Source: Sphagnum compactum
Taxonomy: Eukaryota; Bryophyta; Sphagnopsida; Sphagnales
Assembly (NCBI GenBank): GCA_965153455.1
Contig: OZ234502.1
Location: 10,013,495-10,077,494 of the forward strand
Length of the DNA stretch: 64,000 nucleotides
Reading direction: 5' to 3'
Shown here: piece by piece, positions 13,406 through 24,479 of the stretch
Layout: each line of letters begins with the position of its first letter
How positions within the stretch are numbered: position 1 is the stretch's first letter
The notes under the pieces: generated by a model
Seen by the model: the letters and a program-made list of their open reading frames with translations, nothing else
Told to the model about the DNA's origin: nothing
Database searches by the model: none
Program-made: the position numbers and the translations under genes

Positions 13406-14099
13406 TTGAAGATTAATTATATTTTTGCATGGTGAAATATTTGAGTTCCCATAATTCTTCTTTTGCCTTAAGATATATTTTTTTTAATGTAAATGGCAAC
13501 TTGGCCACAATGTGACTCACACACTAAATTAAATTATATATATATAAATTTTAATTTTAATTTGATTTTTGAACTCCATAAATCTCAATTTTTAATTTGT
13601 TGTAAAACTTTTTATATCCATATAATGGGGAATGTGTGGTGTGTAGATGGAAATGGACCCAATTTTTGAACCATACCTCAAAATCCTTGAATTTAAAAAA
13701 TATATTTTAAGATTGAAGTAAAATAATAATAGTAATAATTTGAACCCAAAAAAAAAAGAAAAGAGAAAAAAACATCAAAACCCCAACCCCAGAGAACCTC
13801 CAAATATATATATTAAAAATGTCAAAATGAGGATCCCAAAATTTTCCTATAAAAAAGAAGAACCACACAACATTGCTATATACATAATATTGCCTCAAAA
13901 TCCCTACCAGGTTGGTAACTATAGGTACAAGTTTGGTATTTATTTTTTTATTTTTTTGGGAATTTTGAGTTGAAAATTATCGACCCAAATTTAAAAAATA
14001 AAATTTAAAAAATCACCAGATTATATCCCAAGTTCCCAAAAAAAAGAAAAAGTGTATAGGAAATTTTAGTATCTTTATTATTATTATTATTATTATTAT
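13406..14099. other. AT-rich upstream flank of the ankyrin gene
   Basis: Contains AATTTT words near 13,545, A-rich stretches, and a TTA trinucleotide array at about 14,075-14,102 (ten units). No open frame is supported. It may contain the distal promoter of the gene that starts at 14,992, but I cannot point to a specific element. Confidence 0.4.
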
Positions 14100-14991
14100 T
14101 AATTTCAAGGTTCTTCTTCCTAAGTTTTTTCTTGTTAAGAATGAATGCATGCAGCCAGTCCCACAGACCCACCCCCCAAAAAGAAAGAAATAAAAGAAAT
14201 AAATAAATAAATAAATAATTCCAACGGGGTTGTTGTAGTGGCGCCTCTTCCTACCTCCCTTTCTTCTTCTTCTTCTTCTTCGTCTTCTTCTGCTTCCGTC
14301 TCTTCACTGTGTGTTCGTCGTCGTCGTCGTCGTTGCCGTCCTTTGCTCCCTCTCTCTCTCTCTCTCGCGCGAGCGGCTTGTCTTCCGATGCCACAACCGC
14401 AATAACAACCAAAGCCTGCGCCTTTCAATGTTCCCTTCTATCCCCTTTTCCTTCCCTTCCCTTCCGGATGATGCACTTCATTGCATTAGTCCTTTGATCA
14501 AATAACGGGCTCTTCTGCGCATTCATTATTCTTTGTTTCCGGACTGTCTTTGTCTCTCTCGTTTACCATCTGTGTGTGAATGTGTGTGTGTGTGTGTACG
14601 CCTCTCTCTCTCTCTCTCTCTCGATGTCGACTCTTTCTGTGCAAAGTAATGAGCTCGTATTGTAGTTATGGAGATTGGTAGACAGTGTTTGGCTTCTGCT
14701 TCTCATCATCGTCATCATCATCAAGAGCTTGGGTCTCATCATCATCTTCTTCTTTTCTGTGTCATCGTTGGCGTCTCTCGTTGTCATGCTGCATTATCGC
14801 CTTTGTCGTTCTTATTGCTACACCCAAATCTTGATTGAGGATTTGCCATTCGCTTCCCCACCTAAGAAGTCTCCTCTCTCTCCCTCCTCCTCCTCCTCCT
14901 TCTCCTCTTCCCCCGAAAGCTAAGCAAAGCTACAAACAACAGCATAACATTCTTCTGATCTGGAAAAAGCTTTTTCGGCAGGGAAAAGAAA
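14100..14991 (+). promoter_or_regulatory. Microsatellite-rich 5' leader/promoter of ankyrin gene
   Basis: A dense run of simple repeats ends just before the ankyrin start codon: AAAT (about 14,192-14,217), CTT (14,263-14,292), CGT (14,315-14,334), CT (14,350-14,367), GT (14,581-14,598), CT (14,603-14,623), ATC (about 14,705-14,725) and CTC (14,882-14,900). The + strand is strongly pyrimidine-rich, as in many plant core promoters and 5' leaders. Several short upstream ATGs occur, so uORFs are possible. The transcription start cannot be fixed from sequence alone. Confidence 0.4.
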
Positions 14992-17765
14992 ATGGGGCCG
15001 GATCAAGAATCCGGAGTAGAGAAAAAAATGGGTTCTCAGAAGAGAGGAGGAGGAGTGTCATATGCCACCAGCCTGCACCAAGCAGTGAAAGAGAATGACA
15101 TTCCAATGATGAGGAGCTTGATGGAGGAGGACAATGGCAGAGTGCAAGCTCCTGACCTAATGGGAAGAACGCCTCTCCATTGGGCTCTGGTGTTTGGGCA
15201 TGAAGAAGCTGCCATGGTGCTGATTGTGAACACACCCAAGAGAGCATTGGATGCAAGGGATGGGTTTGGTTGCACTGCTCTCCACTATGCAGCTGCAGCT
15301 GCTGCAACAACAGGATATGCAGCGAAAGTTGCAAGAATTCTCATCGACAGAGGAGCTGCTACCAATGCCCTAGATTCCAAGAACCGCACACCTTTGCATT
15401 TTGCAGCTCAACATGTCAACCCAGCCATGGTGGAGCTCCTCATCAGCAGAGGGGCTGACAAGTCTTTGATGGATGCAACAGGAGCTTTACCATTTGACAT
15501 TGCCACCAATTGGAATTCTTTTTCTTCTATACCATGTCTACGAATCGCCACCACCACCACAAAGATCCTCAGCAGTGATAAGGTAAGACTTTGTTTTTGG
15601 TTTTTTTGCTGGACTCCCTTGCTCCTGCTCATCATCTTGAGTTTTGCAGGCTCATCATGTCCTTTGCAGATCTATTGATCAGTTTATGACATTTTTCAAG
15701 AATGGCTTGGTGGATGACCATTCAGATCTATCAATTGCTTTACGACATTTTCCAAGAATGCCTTGATGATGACCATACAGATCTCTCAATTGGTTTATGA
15801 AATTTCCAAAAATTGCTTGATGATGACCATACAAATCTATTGATCTGTTTAGGACATTTTCCAAGAATGGCTTTGATGATGACCATGCAGATCTATCAAT
15901 CAGTTTACAATATTTTCCAAGAATGGCTTGATGATGACCATACAGATCTGTGGATCTGTTCATGGCATTTTCCAAGAATGGCTTGATGATGACTTTATGG
16001 TCATCATCTGTTTGTATAGATGACATTCTGGTTTATAGTAGGACTGTGGAAGAACATGTGGAAACACCTACTTTCATAAAAGGTGTTTTACTCCACAAAC
16101 TACCGATTGTATGCCAAGTTCTAGAAATGCGAGTTTGTTGTACAAGAAGTGGAATTTTCCTTGGGACATAGAGAATACTTATTCAAGAGGGGCTTCAAAT
16201 GGATGATGGTTGAATTTATGTGTCTAGCTTTTTTGTACTGGTGTTGTAGGGGGTTTCTTTTGGGGGGGGGTCATTTTTGTCCAGGAATACCAGAAATGTT
16301 GCCAAGTGATGATGTGCTGTTTTTGCAGGTTGACATCACAGTGGACATGCTGGAGAGGAAAGAACCACCACCCCATATGGAAATTCCCTCAAACAAGAGG
16401 AGTTGGGTTGCCGAAAAACCACCAAGGAAGGGCCCATCGTTAGAAAAACTAATAGGAATGTGGAAGGCAGCTGAGACAGCAGCCCGGCGGAAGAAAGATG
16501 CGGAAGTGGAAGCTGCTCAGAAGGTAGTAATGCAGGCAGAGATTGCCAACTTGACTAATTTCATTCCTGTCTAATCTTGGTCTCCAATGTCAGGATGACC
16601 GCATGCAGAATGAGCTTGTGCATAAAAGCAGGAGTGGCAATTCTTATCTTACTGCAGTGCATTTTCTCTTGTGTGATGGCAAAGACCCTTGACACTGATT
16701 CTTCTTTTGTGTTCAAAACTGGTTTTATGGAAGGTGGTGTGAATTGAATGATTTATTTGTGAGTGCAGGCGACAGCAACATTGAACATGGCATTGAAGGA
16801 ATGGAGAACAGCAGAATCAGAGGTCAGGAATCTCAAGGCACAGATATCCAACATCTCAGATCTGGTTGCAGCACGGGAAACTGCACTTGTGGAAGGGAGG
16901 ATGTGTGGGCAGCAGTCTTGCAGCAACAAGCCTGAAGGAGCTTCAGCATTAAGTGTATGTTTAGACCACAAATCTCCATCTATCAACATTGAGTCCTCTG
17001 TGACTACATGCGAACAACAAGAGCAATGTCCGATTGACAGCAAAGTAAGTGCAAAGTGGGAATATCTTGTCTGTCCTATGATCTACAGTTTTTATACATG
17101 TGGGTTCCAGTCCTGCCTTCTCTCAAGTTCAAAAGATTTGCTTCTCTCAAGACTTGCTCTTCTTATCAAGAAGAGAATCATAACTCAGGAATGTGATCTT
17201 GTAGCTAACTTATGGCACAACATTACCCTCAATCCAAAATATAAACAAAGGCTTGTGAATTACCATTATAATATGAACTAGGCACTATTTGATGAATCAT
17301 GATACTGTAACTCCCGCCACTGACAATTGTAAGTTTTGCCAAAATATTTTAAGTATAGCAAAAAGGAGTGCAGAAGTCCCAATATGAATGCTGAACATCA
17401 GTTGCAGGTATGGTAGTAGTAAGCCTAATTTGATACACGGGTTGGTGAAAATTTTGCAGAAGTTGAAGAAGAATGACCTGTCATGGTGTACAGAGTGGGA
17501 AGTACAAGGGATGGAGCCAACCACTGACTTTGAGTTCACTTCACGGGACAGAAAATCACCAAATTTGCTACACAATGAAGAAGAAGAAGTTGATAAAGAA
17601 CAAGTGTGGGTACAGGTACCCAGCACCATATTCAGACAGAATTTTGACATTGGCTCTAATATCGGCTTGAAAACTTCAAGCTCCTTCGATAGTGCTCATT
17701 TCTTAGTCATGGTTGGTGGCCTTTCTACAAGATTACCTTTCATGTCCAGCTTAGAGGTCTACTGA
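14992..17765 (+). CDS. Ankyrin-repeat protein with C-terminal coiled coil
   Basis: Proposed exons: 14,992-15,582, 16,329-16,523, 16,769-17,044 and 17,460-17,765. All have GT/AG borders and phase 0, giving 455 residues. Exon 1 encodes ankyrin repeats at about residues 27-54 (weak), 55-87 (GRTPLHWALVFGHEEAAMVL), 88-126 (CTALHYA, with an Ala-rich insert) and 127-159 (NRTPLHFAAQ), plus a partial fifth. Exons 2 and 3 encode a charged coiled-coil-like region (LEKLIGMWKAAETAARRKKD; LKAQISNISDLVAARE). The tail is acidic and unrecognised. No signal peptide or membrane segment. A start at the internal Met13 is possible. Ankyrin repeats bind proteins; partner and role are unknown. The last exon start is the least certain: the nearer acceptor at 17,407 would break the frame, so I chose TTTTGCAG ending at 17,459. 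Confidence 0.7.
15668..15994 (+). repeat. 55-bp minisatellite, about six copies, in intron 1
   Basis: Copies begin with AGATCT or AAATCT at about 15,668, 15,724, 15,779, 15,833, 15,889 and 15,944 (spacing 54-56 bp). Each carries TTTTCCAAGAATGGCTTGAT or a close variant, followed by GATGACCAT. Copies differ by several substitutions, so the array is not new. On the minus strand the array stays open for much of its length, but only as a repeat translation. Confidence 0.85.
16006..16175 (+). mobile_element. Ty3-type reverse transcriptase fragment in intron 1
   Basis: Translates as CIDDILVYSRTVEEHVE. After a frame change it continues as YAKF-stop-KCEFVVQEVEF and LGH. This is the catalytic (Y/F)xDD block and the following block of Ty3/Gypsy reverse transcriptases. 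Only about 55 codons remain, with a frameshift and a stop. It sits between the minisatellite and exon 2 and should be removed with the intron. Its ends show no LTR or target duplication. Confidence 0.7.
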
Positions 17766-19401
17766 GAGCCTTGTTGGCTACAACCCACACCTTTTTGTAA
17801 CTTTTTTCTGAGAAAATAGGTTGTGATCTCTAATAGTCTTTTTGAGTCTTCAGCACATGTGTGCTATGCTGGTCCCTTTGTATAATGAATAGAAACTTTG
17901 TATGCAATATACAGCTTCTCACTTCTAAGGATTTCTTCATCTGCTACTTGCTTGTAATTGATAACAACCGTACTCTGAGTTGACTACGTAGAAAAATTCC
18001 AGCACGTACTTTACTGTTGCAAAGCTACTCATGTTTGCCGATTACTACAACTGGAACCTGTCATTTATGCTAAAAATGCCCAACAGCACCAATAAGAGAC
18101 GTTTGTTCAGGTGTGGCCCAAGTGCAACATGGATGGGTCTTCATCTGGTTTTCTGCCATCCAACCCAACACCTTTCTCCTTGAACTTACTCCAATTCTCC
18201 CCTAACACTGAACATTTTCCTATCAGGGTCCAAGAAACAGGGCAACAACAAGATACAAAGTTTGTTGCAATGCCTGTGGAAAGCTGAGAGTTCTAACGGG
18301 GTTCAGTGCAAAAACATAAACAAATGAAGAGAACTCTTGTTAATTTATGTAAAGCCAGTTTGAGTCTTTTACGAACCACAAGTAGGTTGTTGTTGTTATC
18401 TTCCTTGAACAGCAATACTGCACCCTTAGAAAAAAGCATTAACAAAATAGAGCCGATGCAGCATGATCTCATTACCTTGAATTTGATCAACATGAGTTTG
18501 TGATATGACTTTCACATTGTTTCATATTTGAAAATTTTCACATTTTGAATATAATCCATTTGGTTACATTTTTGGATACTAACTTTGTGTCCTTGTTAAG
18601 GTTCATTTTTCCATGCTGGGTTTGTGCTTCAGTGCAGTATGATGTTTAAATGTTATAATTTAGCTACTTTTTGTTGTACCCAATTGGTAATTGAAACAGT
18701 ACCTCCAACCATACAAACTCCAAGAACAGATGGCCTTTTTTTCTCTCTTGTGCATGCACAACTTTTATTTTTTATTCACATATCTTGGAAACATCCAAAA
18801 TAAAATAAAATTGAAATGTTAACTTTGTTTCTAACCATGCAATTTGTCATAAAGTGGTTAGGCTCTTGGCAAATCTTGGAGTTTTTGAAAACAAATGTGC
18901 ATTTAGCATTCAATTCTCTGAATCCATCAAAACATAAAAACACCCTATTCAGTGAGTTCTGACATCCTGTTCTAGAAGCAAAAGGACCGGAGCCCCATAT
19001 GTGCAAGAATTCTGCACCTATTCTTCAGCATTTCACAATAATACAACATACAGTCCAATGAGAGGGAATTGCAGCATTTAAGATCAGGTTGAGTAGAAGA
19101 CCTTTAAATGCACGAACTCTCCTATGAGTCCTTCTGTGACTCCCACTTCTGGATTCAATGGAATAATTGAGTTTTTTTCAATCTAAAAATCCAAAAAAAT
19201 GAAAGAATTCCTAGAGTGTGCCAGAATCTCCTTGTGTAAAGAGAAAGCAATGGTAAATAGTGTTTGTGGTTGTCAGAAGAAACCTGAGCAGTGTTGTACT
19301 ATCTTGGTGCATTTCCTATGTGAATGGTGTACCATGTGCACAAGCTTTTTCTTTCGAGCTCCATGTCCTCACCCTTAGACAGCACTCACTGTTTCAATTT
19401 G
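17766..19401. other. Intergenic between ankyrin and NTR genes
   Basis: Holds the 3' ends of two converging genes. The first few hundred bases after 17,765 probably contain the ankyrin 3' UTR (an ATAATGAATAGAAAC run near 17,882). The part before 19,402 probably contains the NTR 3' UTR. Open frames around 18.3-18.5 kb and 18.8-19.0 kb have no recognisable content. No repeat stands out. Confidence 0.45.
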
Positions 19402-21188
19402 TTACTCAGATTTGCCCTGCTGAATGTTATGCTCCTGTAAGAAGTGTTCTGCCTCCAATGCTGCCATGCAACCTAGAGAATAGCCAAGTTTAATCAGTTT
19501 CAAACAACAAGTACATCTTCGCAGCACAAACAAAGAGAATGAATTGAGAAAGCAACACTGCAGAGAGAACCTCCTATTCATCCCAGGAGATTCAAAAGCT
19601 AATTCTACTTCAACCCATTCATCAAAATAGGACTAAACTCTAGGATTGAAGCTTCCCAACAAAGTGATTTGTTGTAGAGAAACCCTAGCAAGAGTCCCAC
19701 ACAAAACAGTTACCATTTTGGATTTCAGCAGATGCCAGAATGCTGTGTAGAAGGTCTTATGCACATTGTACAACATACATACATAAGATGTCCATCACAC
19801 CTACTAGCATTTATTTGTCAGGCATGAAAGAGTTTTTCTTGGTAAGCAGAGAATTTGTTTTCTTACCTGACCCAGCAGCTGTGATAGCTTGTCTGTACTT
19901 TTTGTCTTGGACATCACCAGCAGCAAACACACCAGGAACATTCGTCTGTGTGGTGCCAGGTTTCGTCAGCACGTACCCATCCTTATCTGTCTCCAGTTGT
20001 CCCCCAAGAAACTTTGAGGCAGGTTCATGGCCAATGGCGAAAAACAGACCAGACACTTGCAATTCTGTCACAACCCCAGTCTTCAAATTCTCCACCTGCA
20101 CAAGAAGTTGGAGAGGGGGAGAGATCATTTGTTACAGTCCGCACACAAGTCTGCAACCTTCATCATGTTGGCTAGAGACACTGCAAAGAACTTCTTCTTC
20201 AATCTTGCTCAATGGATTTGCTCAATAGGTCCTCTTTGCTCCTGAGCAAAATCAAGTGCTTTGTGGGAAACAGTGAAAAGATTTAGATGTTGCAGGATGG
20301 TGTACAAGAGTTAGGGTTTGGGATTGGAGCTTCAATAGACTGAGCATGCCTCTCTAATTCATTGCAGTCTGCACCTTCATCATGTTGGCTAGATCACAGC
20401 AAAGAACTTCTTCATCAAGTGCTTTGTGGCAAACAGTAAAAAGACTTAGATGTTGCAGGGAGAATTAGGGTTAGGGTTTGGGACTGGACCTTCAACAGAC
20501 TGAGCAAGCCTCTATCATTCCCCGTCGCCTCCACTACACTGCTATCCCACACAACTTCAATCTTGGGATTAGACAAGGTCCGGGACTGCATGATTTTGCT
20601 GGCACGAAACTCACGACGGCGATGGATCAAGTAAACTTTGGAGCCGTATTTGGTCAAGAAATTGGCTTCCTCCATGGCGGAGTCTCCTCCACCGATGACG
20701 GCAAGCGGTTTGTTCCTGAAGATGGGAGCGGCACCATCACAAACAGCACAAGCCGAGATCCCTTTGTTCCAATACCCATTCTCGTCTTCCTCTCCGGAGC
20801 CTTTGAACTTCAACCTCTTTGCAACAGCACCAGTGGCGATGATCACCGTCTCGGCTATCACTTCCTTGGCGTCCGTGTACAGCTTGAAAGGGCGACTGGA
20901 GAAATCCACATGGATGACGGTCTCCGCATACACCTTGGTACCGAACCTCACACTCTGCTCCTTGAATTTCTCAGTCAGCTCGCCTCCTAAGATCCCAGTT
21001 GGAAACCCTGGAAAATTCTCCACATCCGTGGTTGTTGTCAGCTGCCCACCTGCTGCAATTCCGTTTGCAAGCCATCCTTCAAACAGAATCGGGTAGAGCT
21101 CCGCTCTCGCTGCATAGATGGCTGCTGTATGCGCCGCCGGCCCGGATCCCACGATACACAACGTCGTGCGCAGAAGCTCTCTCGCCAT
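19402..21188 (-). CDS. NTR: NADPH-thioredoxin reductase (plant NTRA/NTRB type)
   Basis: Transfers electrons from NADPH through FAD to thioredoxin h/o. Exons on the minus strand: 21,188-20,490, 20,095-19,867 and 19,472-19,402, joining in frame to 332 residues, close to the usual length without a transit peptide. Visible: FAD-binding [17 protein letters not shown] (residues 14-30), [17 protein letters not shown] (47-63), redox-active CAVC (147-150), NADPH-binding [10 protein letters not shown] (166 on), [10 protein letters not shown], and the C-terminal FAD motif [16 protein letters not shown]. Start chosen at MARELL; in-frame stops lie upstream, and I see no presequence, so a cytosolic form is expected. 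Intron 1 uses the weak donor AAG/GTCCAG and contains a duplication of its own exon end. All catalytic residues are intact. Confidence 0.95.
20149..20520. repeat. Tandem duplication spanning the exon 1/intron 1 border of NTR
   Basis: Unit A (about 20,149-20,360) and unit B (about 20,367-20,520) share CACCTTCATCATGTTGGCTA, CAAGTGCTTTGTGG, TTAGATGTTGCAGG, TTAGGGTTTGGGA and the exon end TTCAAYAGACTGAGCAWGCC. Unit B holds the real end of exon 1 and its GT donor at 20,489-20,488. Unit A, 160 bases further into the intron, carries the copied exon end, but its donor GT reads CT at 20,329-20,328. Unit A also has extra sequence (about 50 bp) missing from B. Confidence 0.8.
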
Positions 21189-24100
21189 GAATGCACAATC
21201 CAAAAAATAAAAATAATAATAAAATTAAAAAAGAAAAAATAATTCGAAGATCGGGAAGAAAAAGATTTCTGGGATTTGTGGAGATCGGGAAGAGAAAGTA
21301 AAGTTTCTGGGCTTTGTAGAGATCGGGAAGAAAAAGTTTCTGGGATTATGGTTTCGGGATTCTCACGACTAAAGATTGGCGAGGGTTAGAAGGAGAGCTT
21401 CAGATGGGAAAGAAGAAGTGCTAAAGCTTGAGCTTGAGCTCTACTGTGTCAACAACTGCAACTGGATTTTCTCTTCTGCAATGCCGTTCAAGATCGATGA
21501 TGGTGGGTTTTATGGTTTCGTCGAGGAGATTGAAGGGAATCGAGGGAGTGCCGCGGAGTGCGTGCAAAGGGGAAGAAGGGGCTTCTTTCGCGAGGAGCTT
21601 CCGGCGTTTGACCCGAGAGCTTTGGCCATCGCACGAGCGCCAACAGAAATTCCTGGGCATCTTCCTTCCTGGATCTCTTTCCAGTTTCATCTTTCCAGGA
21701 GTCTATCTTTACACCATCTGGGGCAGGGCAGTTCTGTTTTAAAATTTAAAATAATAAAATCTTAATTAAAAAAATTCCTTCATATCGAAAATTTGGCGAA
21801 ATTTAACAAAACAAATTAGTAGAAAGATTCGAATTTGTGCTGAAAAATGAAAGGTTTCCAAACTTTTCTCAATTTCTTTGTCGAAAAATGGCGAAATTGT
21901 CAACCAGCACCCTCATTCGGGGCTTTAAAAATTTTAAATAAGTTTAAATTTTTTTCTAAAAAAAAAACTACTCTAGTATCCTATTTTTTTTGGCTACCTA
22001 CTGGAATTTAAAATAGAATTTGGCGATTTTTTTGAAATTCTCAAGATTTTTTTTCAAATTTTGGCAACTAAAAAACTCACAAAACACTAAGTTTTTTGCC
22101 AATTTTTTTTTTAAATTTCCATTTGGCGAAATTTCACCAAAGAAAAACATCTTGCCCACGTTGGTACCTTTACCTTTTTTTTTTGGAGTGAGGCTCCTTA
22201 ATTAGTGGGCCACATTAAGCCCAAAAAATGTTAGATTTGAACTCAAAGACCCTAATTTAGGCTAAGCATGGGATATTTGTACTCTTTAAAAATCATTTGA
22301 AAGGATTTTGGGATTACCTGGGTTTACCCAAAACCCATAGCCTCTTTTTCAATGGCGAAATTTCGCCAAAAAGCGAAAAAAAAAAATTAAAAAAAAAAAT
22401 GAAGTGTGATTTTCAAGGGTTTTAATCGCCGGAAGTGAAGTGAGGGAGGAAAAAAAGAAGTAAAAATTGCCAGATTTCTGTATTTATTTTGTTAGTGTTT
22501 AGCCATTGATATAGAAGGTTAATTAAAAGATTTGTGCATCCTATAATGGTGTATAACCAGATTTGGCTAAATCTTCGTAAGGATGATCGCCATTTTTTTT
22601 TAACATCTTCATATGTACAATTGCCATTCAAGCTACATAATAAAATTCCTTTTTAAAAAATCACTGGTCAAATAGGTGGACTTGTGATCATCCACATAAG
22701 GAAATACCCAATTTTGGCTAAACGTCAGCAAGAAAAAGTAGAAAATTTTCAGGATCTTGCTTTGTTTTTCTGGTGGACCTTTCTGAACTCAATGTCTAAA
22801 TATGGCAAAACATATGCACACTTTTGACTTTCTTTTCCCTCAAAATATGGCGACTGTTGCACTTCCCCCCCACCCCCCAAAAAAAAACCCTTTGTACACT
22901 TTGCGTGGGCTGTTTCAATTCGCCCAAAATAAGAAAATTCTGCTTCCTAAATTTGCTTTACATTTTGTCTCTTTTTTATTTATTTTAGTATGCACGTTAT
23001 GGAATCTAGTGATTCATTTTTGGTAGGCGAATTTTGGCAATTGGCTTTTAAAAACGAGAAAGAATTTGCTCTTGGAGGATCTCATATTCAAGACAATGTT
23101 GGAGAGTGGTTTTTTTTTTTTTGATAAATAAATTCCCCTAAGAATATTTGAATTTCTCAAAAAAAAAAATTGGAATATATTGGAGAAGCTAGTGCAAATT
23201 TGACTAAATTTTCTATTTTTGGGGAAATTTTTCAAAACTTTTATCCCAAAAAAATGGGGGAAAAAAAAAACCCCTTGAACTTGAGTGGATATTAGAAATG
23301 GCACTAAATAACTGGAGATTTCCAATGTGATTTTCTCAATAAACATCAATTCTTTGAGGGAGTTTGAAAAAGCAAGAAGGCGAGGTTTTGTGACTCCAAA
23401 AATTTTCAAAAAATGGGAATCACATGTTCTTCGGTTCCAAATATTTTCAGAAAACAAAAAAAATTGGAGATTCTTTGATTTCTATTTTTATTATATTTAA
23501 AAAAACCCAAAATGAAGGGTTATTTGAAAATGAAATAACCACCCAACATTGGATTCAAACTAATGTTGGGTTGGGTATTTGCTTTTGAAATACTACTTGG
23601 GTTTGGGTAGTTGGTTTTTACATTTTTGAAAGGGCCTTTGGAGGCAGGTTTTAACTTCTTTTTTTTTCTCTCTCTCTCTTAAGAATAGTCGGTTTCAAGG
23701 GTTTGAATTTTTCATATTCAAGGGTAGGAGCTTGGGGCATGGGTCTCATGGCTTTTTCCAATGGGTATAAGATGTGGTTCTTTGCGAAATACCCAACTTA
23801 GTATAGATGAAGGGTTTTAGTCAAATAATAATCTATGAAATATTTGAAATGCTAATTCTTCAAACTATTGTCACTTCTTGAATTAAAGAAGAAAAAAAGC
23901 TTGGAAACACAACATATTCAAAAAACCATTGAAAAAAATAATGCAAGATCAAATGGATTCTCACACAAGCCACCAAAATAATTCAAAAGTCTAATTGATT
24001 CCACATTGCACATGTTCTTTGGATTTATACATGTTCTTTTGGAACTACTACCAAAAACTCACACAAGTGCATGAGCAAATGATTTCACATTACACATCCT

Positions 24101-24479
24101 TTTTTGAACTACTACCAGAACTTACACAAGTGTTTGAGAAAAAGTGATAACGTTGTCACTAATTAGAATGTTGGTTTTTCTATTACTAGATATGGTTCAC
24201 CACAACAAGCAGACCTAACGTTTGCATGTTTCATCATTTTCAAGCAACTCATCAACTATAGATATGGTAGATTACCAAAAAAAACGTGTGCAATGTTTTA
24301 ATCATCAACAACAATCTATCTAGCCATGTTACATCTTGCAAACATCATGCCGATATCACCCATCTTGGAATTTGCATTCCGTTATTCCGAAACAAGGATG
24401 TAAATAAACAACCCTCCCACAACATGTCTTCAATTACATATCATCACAACGAACCCCAAAAGTTGCAAACATTTGAACA
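21189..24479. other. NTR upstream region and repeat-rich intergenic DNA
   Basis: 21,189-21,750 is GC-richer and probably holds the NTR promoter and leader; open frames there on both strands lack domains. From 21,780 to about 23,480 the words GGCGAAATTT, GGCGATTTT and TTTCGCCAAA recur many times among A and T runs, including the palindrome GGCGAAATTTCGCC near 22,352. 23,490-23,640 contains CCAACATTGG-type text with long A runs. No protein is recognised. Confidence 0.45.

Noticed and set aside
15668-15994. CRISPR-like array
   Set aside because: The 55-bp units are contiguous and diverged, with no separate repeat and spacer pattern, in a plant intron. The 84-bp and 67-bp arrays fail for the same reason.
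17408-17459. Ankyrin exon 4 starting at TTGCAG/G (17,408)
   Set aside because: With exon 3 ending in phase 0 at 17,044 this start gives an immediate stop. The acceptor ending at 17,459 keeps the frame.
20478-20990. Long + strand open frames across 20,478-21,096
   Set aside because: They are antisense to the thioredoxin reductase exon, whose minus-strand frame has every expected motif. They are by-products of its codon use.
21421-21765. Open frames upstream of NTR as a transit-peptide exon
   Set aside because: No splice link in frame to the NTR start could be found, and stops lie directly before its ATG.
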